In this document: one piece after another, positions 33,243 to 43,525 of the stretch | How the letters are laid out: the number at the start of each line of letters is the position of its first letter | Position numbering within the stretch: position 1 is the stretch's first letter | Source: Ostrinia nubilalis | Taxonomy: Eukaryota > Arthropoda > Insecta > Lepidoptera > Crambidae | NCBI RefSeq assembly: GCF_963855985.1 | Contig: NC_087119.1 | Coordinates: forward strand, 8,844,001 to 8,908,000 | Direction of reading: 5' to 3' | DNA: 64,000 nt | Notes under the pieces: generated by a model | Database searches by the model: none | What the model saw: only the letters and a program-made list of their open reading frames with translations | Told to the model about the DNA's origin: nothing | Program-made: the position numbers and the translations under genes

Positions 33243-36200
33243 TCATAAATTTATATGAGTATTTACAATGTACTGGTAAATATGTGGGTATGACTTCTCA
33301 TTCGCTAGTATGGATGGCAAGAGGCGGGGAATATTTTCATCTTCTTGATAGATCTTCAGTAAGCCATCCACTAGCAAAAGCCTTTCCAAATTAAAGGCTG
33401 GGCAATGAAGAATAAGATGGTCTAAGTCTGCCGCGTCTGCCTGACAAAATTCGCATTTATCTGTAGAGACCATTTTAATCCGTTTAAGGTGGGTTGGAAA
33501 TTTTGCATGTCCAAGTCGTAAGCGATTCATTGTAGTGATGAATTTTCTTGAGGTAGTACTTTGCGACTTGCAGTACCATGGTTTTCTTGGAAGTGTTTGT
33601 TGTATTTGTCCATACCATTTTCCTTTGGTTAATTTAGTGATATTCCACTCTTCGTGCCAATTATCGAACATACGGGTTTTCAAGATGGAGTCATAGTCTG
33701 AGATGGGTACAGGGGGCGCTGGATATCGTGAATCGCCGCTGTATGGACTTACTATTTTCATCAGTCTGTCTACTATTTCATTACCGGTAATCCCTGAATG
33801 CGAGGGGACCCACATAAACTCTATTTGCTTGCAATCATTGTTCAATAGTATTTCTCTTATTTTAGTTATGTAGATGTTGGTCTTGTAATGAATATGAGTG
33901 TTTTGAAGACAAGTGAGGACACTCAAGGAGTCGGTAACAATCAAGAAAGTATTTTCATCTCTTATTCCTCCAACATATTGCAATGCAGTATATATTGCAT
34001 AGGCTTCCGCCGTGAAAATCGATGCGTTCTTATCAAGTGTGAAACATCTCCCAAACTTATCTCTTGAATCATAATACGCTGCTTTAGTATTTTCCTCAGT
34101 TTTAGAACCGTCTGTGTATATCTTCCGATGCCGAAACTTTTCGCTATTTACAAATTGGACAAACTCATAGTTGTTATTAACTTTCTTCAAGCAAACCGTT
34201 GGTATCATAGTTTGAATTTCTAATGTACTTAGATCCCAATTTATCCTATGGTCTATGCATTTACAAATTTCTTTTAGCTCATTTAAATGCTCGCATTGCA
34301 AAAGACAATTATTGCAATACAAATTAAAATACATTTTATTACTTAAAATCTTAAGATAAAACTTTTCTGTTAGATATCTAAGTCTAACTAAAATTGGTGG
34401 AATCCCGGACTCTATTTCTAAGGAATTTATTGGAGTTGAACAAAAAGCTCCAGTTATAATTCTTAATCCCTTGTTTTGAATTACTTCTAATTTACGATAC
34501 AAAAAATTACTTAGATATCTCCCATAAACAATAAGTCCATAGTCATAATGAGATCTAACTATTGCCTTAAAGACCATATTTAAAATTTTTGGGTCCATTC
34601 CCCACGTAACACTTGCTAAATGTCTCATGATATTTACAGTTTTTTGCATCTTATCTACAATTTTGAGCACATGAGAATGAAAAGTTAATTGAGAATCAAA
34701 AATAATACCTAAAAATTTCTTTTCTTCCACTATTTGAATATTTACAGAATTATATACAATATTTACATGGTCACGAGACTGAGAATCATTTTTCTTAGTG
34801 AATATTATGGTCGAGCTTTTAGTGGGATTTACATCTAATTTCAACTTAACATTATAATACAAATATAATTGACGTAGAGCTTCATTAATAGTCAATTCGG
34901 CAAGTGATAAATTTCTATTAGTAGTGTACAACACAATATCATCTGCATATTGCAAAACCGATAATCTTGGAACTGAAATAAATCTATGTATTTGAGATGT
35001 GTACAGCAAGTAAATCAAGGGTGATAAGGTGGCCCCCTGAGGAACCCCTTTATAGACTAATTTTGGACCATGAAGGACATTGTTGAACTTTAAATAAACA
35101 GTACGTGAATAAAAAAAATCAAAAATCCATTTGCACACTTTACCTGGGATATTGAAGCTATGTAGAATCTCAACTAGGGTTAAAAGATTGACGTTATCAA
35201 ACGCTCCACTCACATCTAAGAAGGTACTTAATAAATAGCTGTGATCACAAAAAGATTCTTGTATATCACCTGTGAACTTTACAAGACTATCTAACGTAGA
35301 ACGGCCTTTACGAAACCCAAATTGATCGTGAGGAATAATTGATCTGGATTCAACAAAAAGCTCTAATCTAGTCTTTAACATATTTTCAAAAATTTTCCCC
35401 ACACAAGAAGATAAAGAAATAGGTCTGTAAGAATCAGCATATTTAGGATCCTTATCCGGTTTGAGAATGGGAACTACAGCAATAGTTTTCCACGACTTTG
35501 GTATTAAGCCAGCGGACCACAAATTGTTAAAAATATTAAGCAAAATTAATTTAGCTGAAGAGTCTAAGCGTTTAATCAAAATATACGGAATATCGTCAAG
35601 TCCTGGAGAAGTGTCTTTTTTAGAATTCAAAGAAAAATTAAACTCTGTTTCAGAAAAAAGTGAATTCAAATGAATATTAAGATCATTAAAAACAAATAAA
35701 TTATTAAGGTGGTCAGTATTTACAGAATCATGATTAGGAGCTATTTTATCAAAAAAGTCTTGCAAAAATTCTTCATCTTTGCTATCCGGCTTCGAAGCTT
35801 TTCTATTAAGAACTTTAATAAACTTCCATATTTTGCTGATTGGTGTACACCGATCAAAGCTAGAACACAAATTTTTCCAACTGATTATCTTTTGTTCTTT
35901 AATAATCAATCTTTTAGATGCTTCAAGTTTTTTATAAATAATGTAATTTTCTATTGTTGGATGACGTCTATACATATGAAGAGCTAATTTAGTTTCCTTA
36001 ACTGCGTTGGAACAAGTTTCATTCCACCATGGCATAGGTTTATAAACTTTGCGACTATTATTGCTATCATAAGTGTGTATCGGTATAAAATCTTTTCTCA
36101 AAGTATTTAATAAATCACAAAATTCTGCATAAGCAATGAGTGGGTCTGGATAATCAAGAAGATGATTAAAAAACGTTCTAGACTTGATTGTATAACCTAA

Positions 36201-36935
36201 CCAGTCAGCTTTTTTGTAAATAAACTTTTCAAAACCACAGGAATCTTGATATATTTCACAATCATAATTTAAGTTGACTAAAGTAGGAAAATGATAGCTT
36301 CCTAAGGTATCCTCTGTATATACCGACCACTCTGCTGAAGCTGCTAATGAAGGAGATACGAATGCAATGTCAATTGCTGATGCCGATTGATTGGGACGGT
36401 TTAGCGTGGTAGGCTGACCATCATTTAATATACACATATTAATTTCATCCAGCATGTCATAAATCTGGATACCTCTTGGCTTGTTAGTAGAGGACCCAAA
36501 TGCTGTATGGTGGGCATTGAAGTCACCCATTACTAGAACTGGAGAAGGTAAAGAGCTAATAATATTTTTTAAATTATTTACTGGAAATCGGCCAGGACGT
36601 GGAGGACAATACGCACCAAAAACTGTAAATGAGCTATTACGATTTACTTTTACACTAATGGCTAAAGTTTGGATTCTATCAATACTTGCTGTAACAATTT
36701 CTGATGATAAAAGAGAGTTCTTGCAAATAATAGCAACACCACCGTAACCATTGTCACTGTCATTTCTAAATATTTTATAACCTCTAAATTTTACTGAATC
36801 TGATGATTTTAACCAAGTTTCATTGAGAATTAAAATATCAATATTAAGTGTAATTAAAAGCTCACTTACGAAGGGAGTCTTAGGCTTAAGACTCTGAATA
36901 TTGTGTTGAACAATAACTAAAGACTTACTATCCAT
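33243..36935 (-). CDS. LINE ORF2: endonuclease, reverse transcriptase, RNase H
   Basis: The 1230-aa protein starts at ATG 36935. An APE-type endonuclease fills residues about 1-230 (QHNIQSL, LNETWL, MGDFNAHH, SAIDIAFVSP). The reverse transcriptase lies at about 430-750, with SYRPISLSSCVGKIFENM, FGFRKGRSTLD, FLDVSGAFD, GVPQGATLSPLIYLLY and the catalytic YADD. RNase H lies at about 970-1100 with IYTDGSKTEEN, FTAEAYAIY, VTDSLSVL and WVPSHSGITGNEIVDRL, so all four acidic residues seem present. A Cys/His motif (CEFCQADAADLDHLILHC) is near the C-terminus. No stop or frameshift interrupts it. Its start overlaps the end of ORF1 by 8 bases. Confidence 0.92.
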   Translation of the reverse strand: MDSKSLVIVQHNIQSLKPKTPFVSELLITLNIDILILNETWLKSSDSVKFRGYKIFRNDSDNGYGGVAIICKNSLLSSEIVTASIDRIQTLAISVKVNRNSSFTVFGAYCPPRPGRFPVNNLKNIISSLPSPVLVMGDFNAHHTAFGSSTNKPRGIQIYDMLDEINMCILNDGQPTTLNRPNQSASAIDIAFVSPSLAASAEWSVYTEDTLGSYHFPTLVNLNYDCEIYQDSCGFEKFIYKKADWLGYTIKSRTFFNHLLDYPDPLIAYAEFCDLLNTLRKDFIPIHTYDSNNSRKVYKPMPWWNETCSNAVKETKLALHMYRRHPTIENYIIYKKLEASKRLIIKEQKIISWKNLCSSFDRCTPISKIWKFIKVLNRKASKPDSKDEEFLQDFFDKIAPNHDSVNTDHLNNLFVFNDLNIHLNSLFSETEFNFSLNSKKDTSPGLDDIPYILIKRLDSSAKLILLNIFNNLWSAGLIPKSWKTIAVVPILKPDKDPKYADSYRPISLSSCVGKIFENMLKTRLELFVESRSIIPHDQFGFRKGRSTLDSLVKFTGDIQESFCDHSYLLSTFLDVSGAFDNVNLLTLVEILHSFNIPGKVCKWIFDFFYSRTVYLKFNNVLHGPKLVYKGVPQGATLSPLIYLLYTSQIHRFISVPRLSVLQYADDIVLYTTNRNLSLAELTINEALRQLYLYYNVKLKLDVNPTKSSTIIFTKKNDSQSRDHVNIVYNSVNIQIVEEKKFLGIIFDSQLTFHSHVLKIVDKMQKTVNIMRHLASVTWGMDPKILNMVFKAIVRSHYDYGLIVYGRYLSNFLYRKLEVIQNKGLRIITGAFCSTPINSLEIESGIPPILVRLRYLTEKFYLKILSNKMYFNLYCNNCLLQCEHLNELKEICKCIDHRINWDLSTLEIQTMIPTVCLKKVNNNYEFVQFVNSEKFRHRKIYTDGSKTEENTKAAYYDSRDKFGRCFTLDKNASIFTAEAYAIYTALQYVGGIRDENTFLIVTDSLSVLTCLQNTHIHYKTNIYITKIREILLNNDCKQIEFMWVPSHSGITGNEIVDRLMKIVSPYSGDSRYPAPPVPISDYDSILKTRMFDNWHEEWNITKLTKGKWYGQIQQTLPRKPWYCKSQSTTSRKFITTMNRLRLGHAKFPTHLKRIKMVSTDKCEFCQADAADLDHLILHCPAFNLERLLLVDGLLKIYQEDENIPRLLPSILANEKSYPHIYQYIVNTHINL

Positions 36936-38016
36936 TTTGAGAAACTTTCTTTAAAAACATTTCTTTGATATTAGAGGAATTAATTGGCAAGCTATTTTCT
37001 TTGTCACAAAAAGTTAATAAAGTATCAACAATAGCTTTAATAATTAGATCATTATTGATAACATCAGTCAACAAGTTTTTATTTTTAATCTCTTTAGTGT
37101 CTTTAACATTTTGTTGTTGGGGTCGGGAACTTATTGCTTTGGCAAAGGATTTGTTTAAAGTTGGGAAGAAAGAACCCAAAGTAGTTTTGTTCATTATTTT
37201 ATATTTGTTTTCTTCAATTTTCTGTTGTTTAACTGGACAAATCCTTGCCACAGCAATATGCTCGCCTTTACAATTGACACATAGAGGTTTGTTTGCATTT
37301 GTACATTCTTTGTATGAGTGAGATTGTGAACATATAGAGCATACGATGTTCCTTTTACAAAATTTGGTGGTATGACCAAATGCCATACATTTATAACACT
37401 GCATTACAGGCTTAATGTATTCAGTTACAGGTACGATGCTTAGACCATAGTTAACATGCTCGGGGAGTACATTACCTGCAAAGGTCAGAGATACAGTTTG
37501 CAATGGGATGATACCTTCAGGAGTGCGCTTCGTGAACCTTCTGACTGCCAGGATCTCCTGTGAACTGAGAAGTTTGTCAAATAGATGTTTGCAGCTAAGA
37601 TCTGTGGGAATGTATCGTATAACTCCTATGCATTCTGATGTTGCCGCAGGGATGAAGGCTTTGATGTCATGAGAAGACAAGAATGTTGAGTTAAACAGTA
37701 ACGCATTAGCATTCTTTGCATTGTCAAAAATTACAGCATACCGCATTGCATTCACTCGTTTTATTTCTTTGACTCCCTTGTTGTACCGACTAAAAATGCT
37801 ATTCAGGTATATAGGGTCCTTGTTTCCAAACTTTACAGTGTCATTTGTGCTTTGTATGTATACAGGAAATACACAACCTGGAGAATTATCAGGATAACAG
37901 CGTATATGGTTCTTCTTGTAGTATGGTGCATGTATGGACTCATCATCTTGTACTTCAACTACTTTTCTTTTCTTGGTATTATGTTTGGGGTCTTTACCCC
38001 CACTGTCAGAACTCAT
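36928..38016 (-). CDS. LINE ORF1: CCHC nucleic-acid-binding protein
   Basis: The 362-aa protein begins MSSDSGGKDPKHNTKKRKVV. A central region (about residues 60-200) has the fold-like pattern seen in ORF1 of I and jockey-type LINEs. Zinc knuckles follow: CYKCMAFGHTTKFC, CSICSQSHSYKEC and CVNCKGEHIAVARIC (about 210-265). It should bind the LINE RNA and form the ribonucleoprotein. The stop TAG overlaps the ORF2 ATG in ATGGATAG, so ORF2 may be translated by termination and re-initiation. Confidence 0.88.
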   Translation of the reverse strand: MSSDSGGKDPKHNTKKRKVVEVQDDESIHAPYYKKNHIRCYPDNSPGCVFPVYIQSTNDTVKFGNKDPIYLNSIFSRYNKGVKEIKRVNAMRYAVIFDNAKNANALLFNSTFLSSHDIKAFIPAATSECIGVIRYIPTDLSCKHLFDKLLSSQEILAVRRFTKRTPEGIIPLQTVSLTFAGNVLPEHVNYGLSIVPVTEYIKPVMQCYKCMAFGHTTKFCKRNIVCSICSQSHSYKECTNANKPLCVNCKGEHIAVARICPVKQQKIEENKYKIMNKTTLGSFFPTLNKSFAKAISSRPQQQNVKDTKEIKNKNLLTDVINNDLIIKAIVDTLLTFCDKENSLPINSSNIKEMFLKKVSQNG

Positions 38017-38128
38017 CTCGCCACTACAGCCACTAATTTGCTGCTAGATTTACTATTTAATTGAATTTTATTGAACTCGCAAAGAAAAAGTTGAACCTCC
38101 CGCCTCGAGAGCTTCCCGCCAAAAAAAC

Positions 38129-38142
38129 ATTACAAAATTTTT
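38129..38142. repeat. Target duplication of the I-type LINE, 5' side
   Basis: ATTACAAAATTTTT matches 33080-33093 and shows that the LINE is complete at its 5' end. Confidence 0.85.
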
Positions 38143-38165
38143 GCAGCGGCTGACAGCAGATTTCA

Positions 38166-38337
38166 TATAGATGACCCACGCTGAACTGTCCCACCAAACT
38201 CAATGACAGGGGGGCGCTACCATCGTTCAACTATATGGTTTCCAACATGGCAAAAATCTGAACCAGCGATCCGGTATAGACGGTGGCGCCCCACTGTCAA
38301 TGTCATCGACAGGACAGTCCAGTATTTTGGAACTATA
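38166..38337. mobile_element. MITE family C, copy 3
   Basis: It is nearly identical to 7361-7532, again starting TATAGATGACCC and ending GGAACTATA. Confidence 0.7.
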
Positions 38338-38827
38338 ATTTTCTTTGACAATTGTGACAATTAAACCATAGACAATGAGGATCAGTACTGTTGTAGAAAA
38401 TTCAATAAAACTAGTATCTACGTTAATCTTTAAGACATAAGAAAGATATTATATCTTTTTGAATTATCCAAATCGGACCATTACTTACGAAGATATTAAG
38501 TAATAAACATAGGCCGTTTTTGCCGCTAAAAGACAACGTACGCAGGGCCGCGTGACGTCACTATATCCGAATCGAGCGCAGCCGGCGTACTATTGGGATG
38601 GAAAATATTTTTTTCCAGCTAAACTATCAGTTTTAGAAAAAAACTTTTAATAACATTTATTCATCAAAATAAAGTAACCTATCGACCAATAATTTTTAAA
38701 AATAAAAATTGTGAAAAATAAGTATCGATATGTCCAAAAACCACATTTTTATAAGATTCGATGGAATGCGGAGACGCGGTTGGGGTGAGTGTAACTTTAT
38801 GATTGTTTGTATTGAACATAATAAATA

Positions 38828-39014
38828 ATTAATAAATAAATAAATATCCTTGGACATTATACACTACGCTTCTAGTCCCAAACTAAGCAAAGCTTGTACT
38901 ATGGGTACTAGACAACGGATATAAACATACTTAAATACTTTTTTAAAATTCATAATTTCAATTTCTGCCCGGCCGGGAATCGAACCCGGGACCTCTCGGC
39001 ATAGTAGTAAATCA
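38828..39014 (-). mobile_element. tRNA-derived SINE, minus strand
   Basis: The tRNA-like head lies at 38967-39005 (complement of GGTCCCGGGTTCGATTCCCG) and its tail reaches an (AAAT)n run at 38822-38842. It belongs to the same kind as 4714-4870, with a different body. Confidence 0.6.
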
Positions 39015-39405
39015 TACCCGACTTCTGGCCGAGGGGGAAGTCATGCCCAGCTTATGACCTGGGGAGAGGAGAGGGACGGGGGAGTCATACCCAGCTTCTA
39101 GGCTAAGATTAAATAGATTTCCAGGAGGGAGCAGCTGGCCCGCCCGTGGGAACGGCGAATAGATAGGTAGGTTTAACTCAGAAAAACTAAATAACAGGTA
39201 GGTATTGCGTGTACATCGAAATGATCTTCATAGCAATGTCTTGTAGCCTAGGCAGAGTGTATCTGCCTCAGCTATACTTATTGTTAGAAGTAAATAAATT
39301 AATATTTATACATTTTTATATTTTACTTGGACGAAGATATTTTATGACTCTAATAACACTTATGAACACTTTATTTGAATAAATCGCCAAATATACCACC
39401 GCGGA
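39015..39405. other. Foldback interior, GC-rich short repeats
   Basis: At 39012-39110 the phrase AGTCATACCCAGCTTCTAGG recurs in variants (three imperfect units). The rest is AT-rich and unassigned. Confidence 0.45.
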
Positions 39406-39790
39406 GACCCTAATCGCGTCTCCGCGTTCCATTGAATCGTATGAGCGTATGGATTTTTTGCGATATTTTTCACAATTTCTATTTTAAAAAATTACCTATC
39501 GATAGCTTACTTTATTCTGATGAATAAATGTCATAACAAGTTTTTCTCTAAAACTGATAGTTTGGCTAGAAAAAAATATTTTCTATCCACGCAGTACGCC
39601 GGCAGAGTTCGGATCGGATATAGTGACGTCATCGGTCCCGCGCCGGGCGGTCAGTGAACTTTTTAAGTAATTTGGCCATAACTTCGTCAATTTTTGTCGT
39701 AGAACAAAAATTTTTGGACTGTATATTAAGGATTTCTTAGACCTATAAATCTGCATTCACAGCTAAAAATCGAAATGATCCTCATTGCCA

Positions 39791-40844
39791 TATGAAAAAC
39801 AATCCATATCTGTGTGAAAAACATACTTTTCCAATATTTTTGTTTGCCATGAATTCTGGTAGACCTATAATGTTAAAATAAATGAATAGGTATTCTATTT
39901 TACATACGATTATAGCTAAGCGCTCAGATTATAGGTCTAGTTTACTAGTTTTATCACGTGTAACTCACAAGATTTTTTTTACAAACTTGTTGAAAAACTC
40001 CCGAGGACCACCATTTTTCACGACTTGTGACCAAACTTTGTGACTTTGGCTTTGATGTACTAGGCCAGGATACAACTTTTGGACACATGTTGATATATTT
40101 TATCAGTTAAAAATATATAGGATCCAAGATTTGTTTTCTCTCTATTTGGTATTATTAGGTACATAATGTATTATACAGGAGAAAAAAAATTATCATCCTA
40201 GCCAACTGGGAATATATTTCCCCCTATTTGATTAAGGGTTAAGAAGTGACTTTTAAAAAAGTTGTGCTTTAGAAACAGTGGCGCCCAGTCACGGGTGCGA
40301 CCTGGTGCGACGGACTCTGTGTAGTTGTTACCGGCAATTTGTTTAATTTAGGAATTCTATAATCCCTAGTCAATGTGTAGAATGCCTGGGGCACGTAGGC
40401 AATGTATGAATTGTTATAAATATTATTGTTCAATAAAATACAGTTCCCAAAAAGTAACAATGGTTAACCCTGTAACTATCGATAGCCTCGCCATGGTCTC
40501 CCTAGCATCAAATTTTGACCCTAGTAAAAATATCGCCGTTTTAAAGATTTTTAAGTTTTTGTGCATTTTTAGAAAATTGCCACCTGGGATTACTAACTTT
40601 TTCTCATGCCATTTCTACAAATGAGGATATTTTTCAGTCCAGTTTTTTAGGGTTCCGTAGGACTGACAAGGATCTCTTATAGTTTCGATAATATGTCTTT
40701 CTGTCTGTCTGACCGAGGTTTTGCTTGGAAACTATTGGCACTAGAGAGCTGTAATTTAATTTAATAACGGTAAATAAATTTAATTTTTTTTTTTGTGTAG
40801 CTCCCCTTACGTCTAAAGTGTGTGTTTCTAAAGCCCGTTTTCAC
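39791..40844. other. No gene; repeat fragments
   Basis: A GGGTTCCGTAG-type repeat lies at 40646-40720. A TTGCCATGAATTCTGGTAGA motif at about 39844 resembles a part of the inner arms at 27.6 and 27.76 kb. Nothing else is seen. Confidence 0.4.
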
Positions 40845-41140
40845 TGTTAGGATATAGAATTTTATCATGAGATGACATGTTGCTGGCAGGTTTTATTTTA
40901 AAAGTAAACAGCAATAGAATGAATTTTGAAAATAATGACAGGTGTAGAAAAGCGAGAAAATGTGACATTGTATCATTGTATTATTGGATTTCGATAGACT
41001 CAGTTGAAAATGTTTTAATATTTAATATGTAATAGATTTTGATAATATTTTAATAATAAAGTGTGAAGTATTGAAGTGGCGTTATTATGATTGAAGAATA
41101 ACCTCCCAGGAGTTGTGTAGAGAGGCACACTCCTCGAACA
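40845..41140 (+). repeat. 5' LTR of truncated copia element
   Basis: The 296-bp segment starts TGTTAGGATATAG and ends CTCCTCGAACA, that is TGTT...AACA. It is directly followed by a copia-type primer site. No matching 3' LTR was found before 43.5 kb. Confidence 0.75.
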
Positions 41141-41155
41141 GGTTATGGGCCCAGC
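41141..41155 (+). promoter_or_regulatory. copia primer-binding site
   Basis: GGTTATGGGCCCAG follows the LTR. Copia elements use an internal piece of initiator tRNA-Met, and the same motif follows the LTR at 57162. Confidence 0.75.
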
Positions 41156-41167
41156 GTAGGTACGTAC

Positions 41168-41612
41168 CAGCGTTGCCAGTTTTTTTTTTCGCCAAGTCGG
41201 GACTTTGGTACTTTTTGAGTGAAAATAGCGGGATTCTTCCGTCAAAAGCGGGACATAGTAAAAAAACGTATACAATCAAAGGTTTTCAAATATTTATCTT
41301 TTTATTTGACTTAAAATTACGTTTACGTGACAATAGATAGCAAAAGTAGCCATAGAAAATGTATTTAAACAAAAAAAAAATATTTTAAATCAGATTTACT
41401 CTATCGTTAAATTCGTCTTTAGAATATAAAAAGAAAAAATAAACCAAAATCGAAAAAAAAATTCTTTACAGTAATATGGCGTTTCAAACAATAGTCTGGT
41501 GAAGTGAATGTCTCTCTCCAAAAAGCGGGACCGAGCCTGTCCCGCGCGGGACATATAAATTTTATTTAAAAATCGGGACGTCCCGCCAAAATCGGGACGT
41601 CTGGCAACGCTG
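41168..41612. mobile_element. hAT-like MITE in the copia leader
   Basis: The 445-bp element starts CAGCGTTGCCAG and ends CTGGCAACGCTG. A perfect 8-bp duplication GTACGTAC flanks it (41160-41167 and 41613-41620). Subterminal CGGGAC motifs are repeated and mirrored. It split the copia leader between the primer site and gag. Confidence 0.9.
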
Positions 41613-41719
41613 GTACGTACCCAGAGGGCTGTAAGAATTATCTCTTGAATAAGAAGAATGAAAGTTAAAGATCTATCCTGATTTTATTTTTGAAAATTTT
41701 AAAACAGTAACTTTACAAT

Positions 41720-42565
41720 ATGTCGGAAGAAAATTTTAAATTATCAACGTTATCAAAAGGAGAAGACTATACAAACTGGAAGAAGAAATTGATATTGTTA
41801 TTGACAGCGAAAGATATAGATTGTGTTTTGGAAGATAATGCTGAGAGCAAAAAGGATTTTAATAGAAAGGATGCAAAAGCAAGATACATCATAATAAGCT
41901 CATTATGTGATAAATTTGTTGTATATGCATTGAATTGCAATACAACAAAAGAAATTTTAAAAAAATTTGACACATTATTTCTAGGACATGAAGATACACA
42001 GATTTGTCAACTTTTAGAACAATTTTACAAATTCAAATTTTCAAATTCGGATTTGATGATTGACATAGCAGAAATTGAAAATCAAGCGATAAAATTAAGA
42101 AATTTAGGTTACAGCATAGACGAGAAACAAATCATGATAAAAATTTTATCAAGTTTACCAGAAAAATTAGCCTTTTTTAGAACTGCGTGGGAGTCAACCC
42201 AAACTTCCGAAAAAACATTAATAAATCTACTATCAAGAATTAATCTAGAACTTACTATGCGAAAAGAAAATCAAAATCAAAATTTGGAAAAACCCGAAAT
42301 GACGCCGTCTACGTCAGCAATAGAAACAAATGACAACGCATTTTTAGTCAAGAGTTGTTTTCAATGTGGCAAGAAAGGACACATTGCCAAGTATTGTCGG
42401 CAGAATATGAATGGAAATCGTGGATGGAAAAATAATAACCTGCAATGCTTCAGATGTCTGAAGTTCGGACACAAACATACGGAGTGCAGTCAACAAACGA
42501 ACTGTAGTACTGCAAGCATAATTCTCATTACACGAAATTCTGTCTACAGCAACATCAGCATGTGA
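41720..42565 (+). CDS. Ty1/copia Gag
   Basis: The 281-aa frame begins MSEENFKLSTLSKGEDYTNW, with the FxGxNYxxWK-type opening of copia Gag proteins. The UBN2-like helical region follows (about residues 50-190). Two zinc knuckles lie near the end: CFQCGKKGHIAKYC and CFRCLKFGHKHTEC. The frame stops at 42565 and the protease continues in another frame, so a one-base shift lies near 42500-42560; native copia elements usually have one continuous ORF. The element is non-functional. Confidence 0.85.
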   Translation: MSEENFKLSTLSKGEDYTNWKKKLILLLTAKDIDCVLEDNAESKKDFNRKDAKARYIIISSLCDKFVVYALNCNTTKEILKKFDTLFLGHEDTQICQLLEQFYKFKFSNSDLMIDIAEIENQAIKLRNLGYSIDEKQIMIKILSSLPEKLAFFRTAWESTQTSEKTLINLLSRINLELTMRKENQNQNLEKPEMTPSTSAIETNDNAFLVKSCFQCGKKGHIAKYCRQNMNGNRGWKNNNLQCFRCLKFGHKHTECSQQTNCSTASIILITRNSVYSNISM

Positions 42566-42826
42566 GTAATTTTATTCCTTTAAAAACAACTGTGGACTTC
42601 ATCCTGGATTCAGGAACCAGTAGTCATATTGTTACGTCTGAAAACTATCTGAATGACAAAGAAGACATAAATTATAGAATTATGACTGCTGATGGAAACA
42701 TACATCCAGTTAACACCATGGGAAATATTTATACAGACAATATTAATTTTAAGAATGTTTTATGTGTACCCCAACTTAAAAAGAATTTATTATCTGTGTC
42801 TAAATTAGCTGATGGGTGGATCCGCC
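42562..42826 (+). pseudogene. copia protease start, truncated
   Basis: The frame contains FILDSGTSSHIV (the Asp-Ser-Gly active site of copia protease) and FKNVLCVPQLKKNLLSVSKL. Similarity ends at about 42826, where unrelated sequence begins. Integrase, reverse transcriptase and the 3' LTR are missing. Confidence 0.8.
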
Positions 42827-43525
42827 GATTTGATTCCGCGAGATTTATTTTACGTTTTTTGAAAAACTTAACAGGGATGCGTGCAAACTAGCTTAAACTG
42901 AAAGGTTAAGCAATAAGCTTTTTAGATCAATGTGAGGCCCTTAGATTCAATCGTGATTTTAGAAGTAACAAGCGTCCAAATATTTTTTCACAAAATGGTA
43001 ATGACGTTTTCCTAATGGTAATGATTTTATTAAAATGGTAATGATCTTATGTTAATGGTGATGACGAAATATAATTATATAGTAATACATTAAATTAAAA
43101 TTACTTAAAAACTAAAATTTAAATATAATTGTTTAGCTAAACACCAATTTTATCTATGTTATTTTCCTAGCTAAGCACGTACCTATTAAAGAATGGGTTG
43201 GAAATAAAAGTAAATGTATTCAATATTTTAATGAATTTATTGAATCTGGAACAATACGGACATTAGTTAAAATTTTTTTACGTTCCTAATATTATTCAGA
43301 ATCAGAAAAAATATATATTTACACCAATGAGGATTTTGATTGAAAAATATGTCTAGGTACTCTTACTTAGACTTACACAATAGTCAACATACAAGAAATG
43401 AATAAAAAAACGTATTTTCGTAAACTAATAAAAAACCTTCTCATTTAAAAACAAAGCTTAAAGAACAATGGGACAAAACGTCCCCAGAACTGTAGCACTT
43501 TAATACCTACCTTATATGATAGACC
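42827..43525. other. Unassigned, shares motifs with the palindrome centre
   Basis: ATGGTAATGA units occur at about 42994-43065, as in 46440-46480 and 47445-47510. At 43464-43518 the phrase AAAGAACAATGGGACAAAAC matches 47530-47585 and the complement of 46340-46393. This is probably a more distal piece of the same repeat unit. Confidence 0.5.

Larger units (their letters stand above)
33094..38128 (-). mobile_element. Full-length non-LTR LINE with RNase H (I-like)
   Basis: The element is about 5.0 kb on the minus strand: a 112-bp 5' leader, ORF1, ORF2, a 3' UTR of about 150 bp and a poly(A) tail (T run from about 33089). A 14-bp target duplication bounds it. Both ORFs are open throughout. Order endonuclease, reverse transcriptase, RNase H with a CCHC ORF1 suits the I group (I, Nimb and relatives). 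The clade was judged by domain order only. Confidence 0.9.
38366..39790. repeat. Foldback-like inverted repeat, about 0.4-kb arms
   Basis: The left arm 38366-38787 and the right arm 39406-39790 are imperfect complements. Examples are GACGTCACTATATCCGA against the complement near 39620-39635, and GGAATGCGGAGACGCGG against CGCGTCTCCGCGTTCC. CAATGAGGATCA is mirrored near the ends. The interior has taken a SINE (38828-39005). No transposase is visible. Confidence 0.65.
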
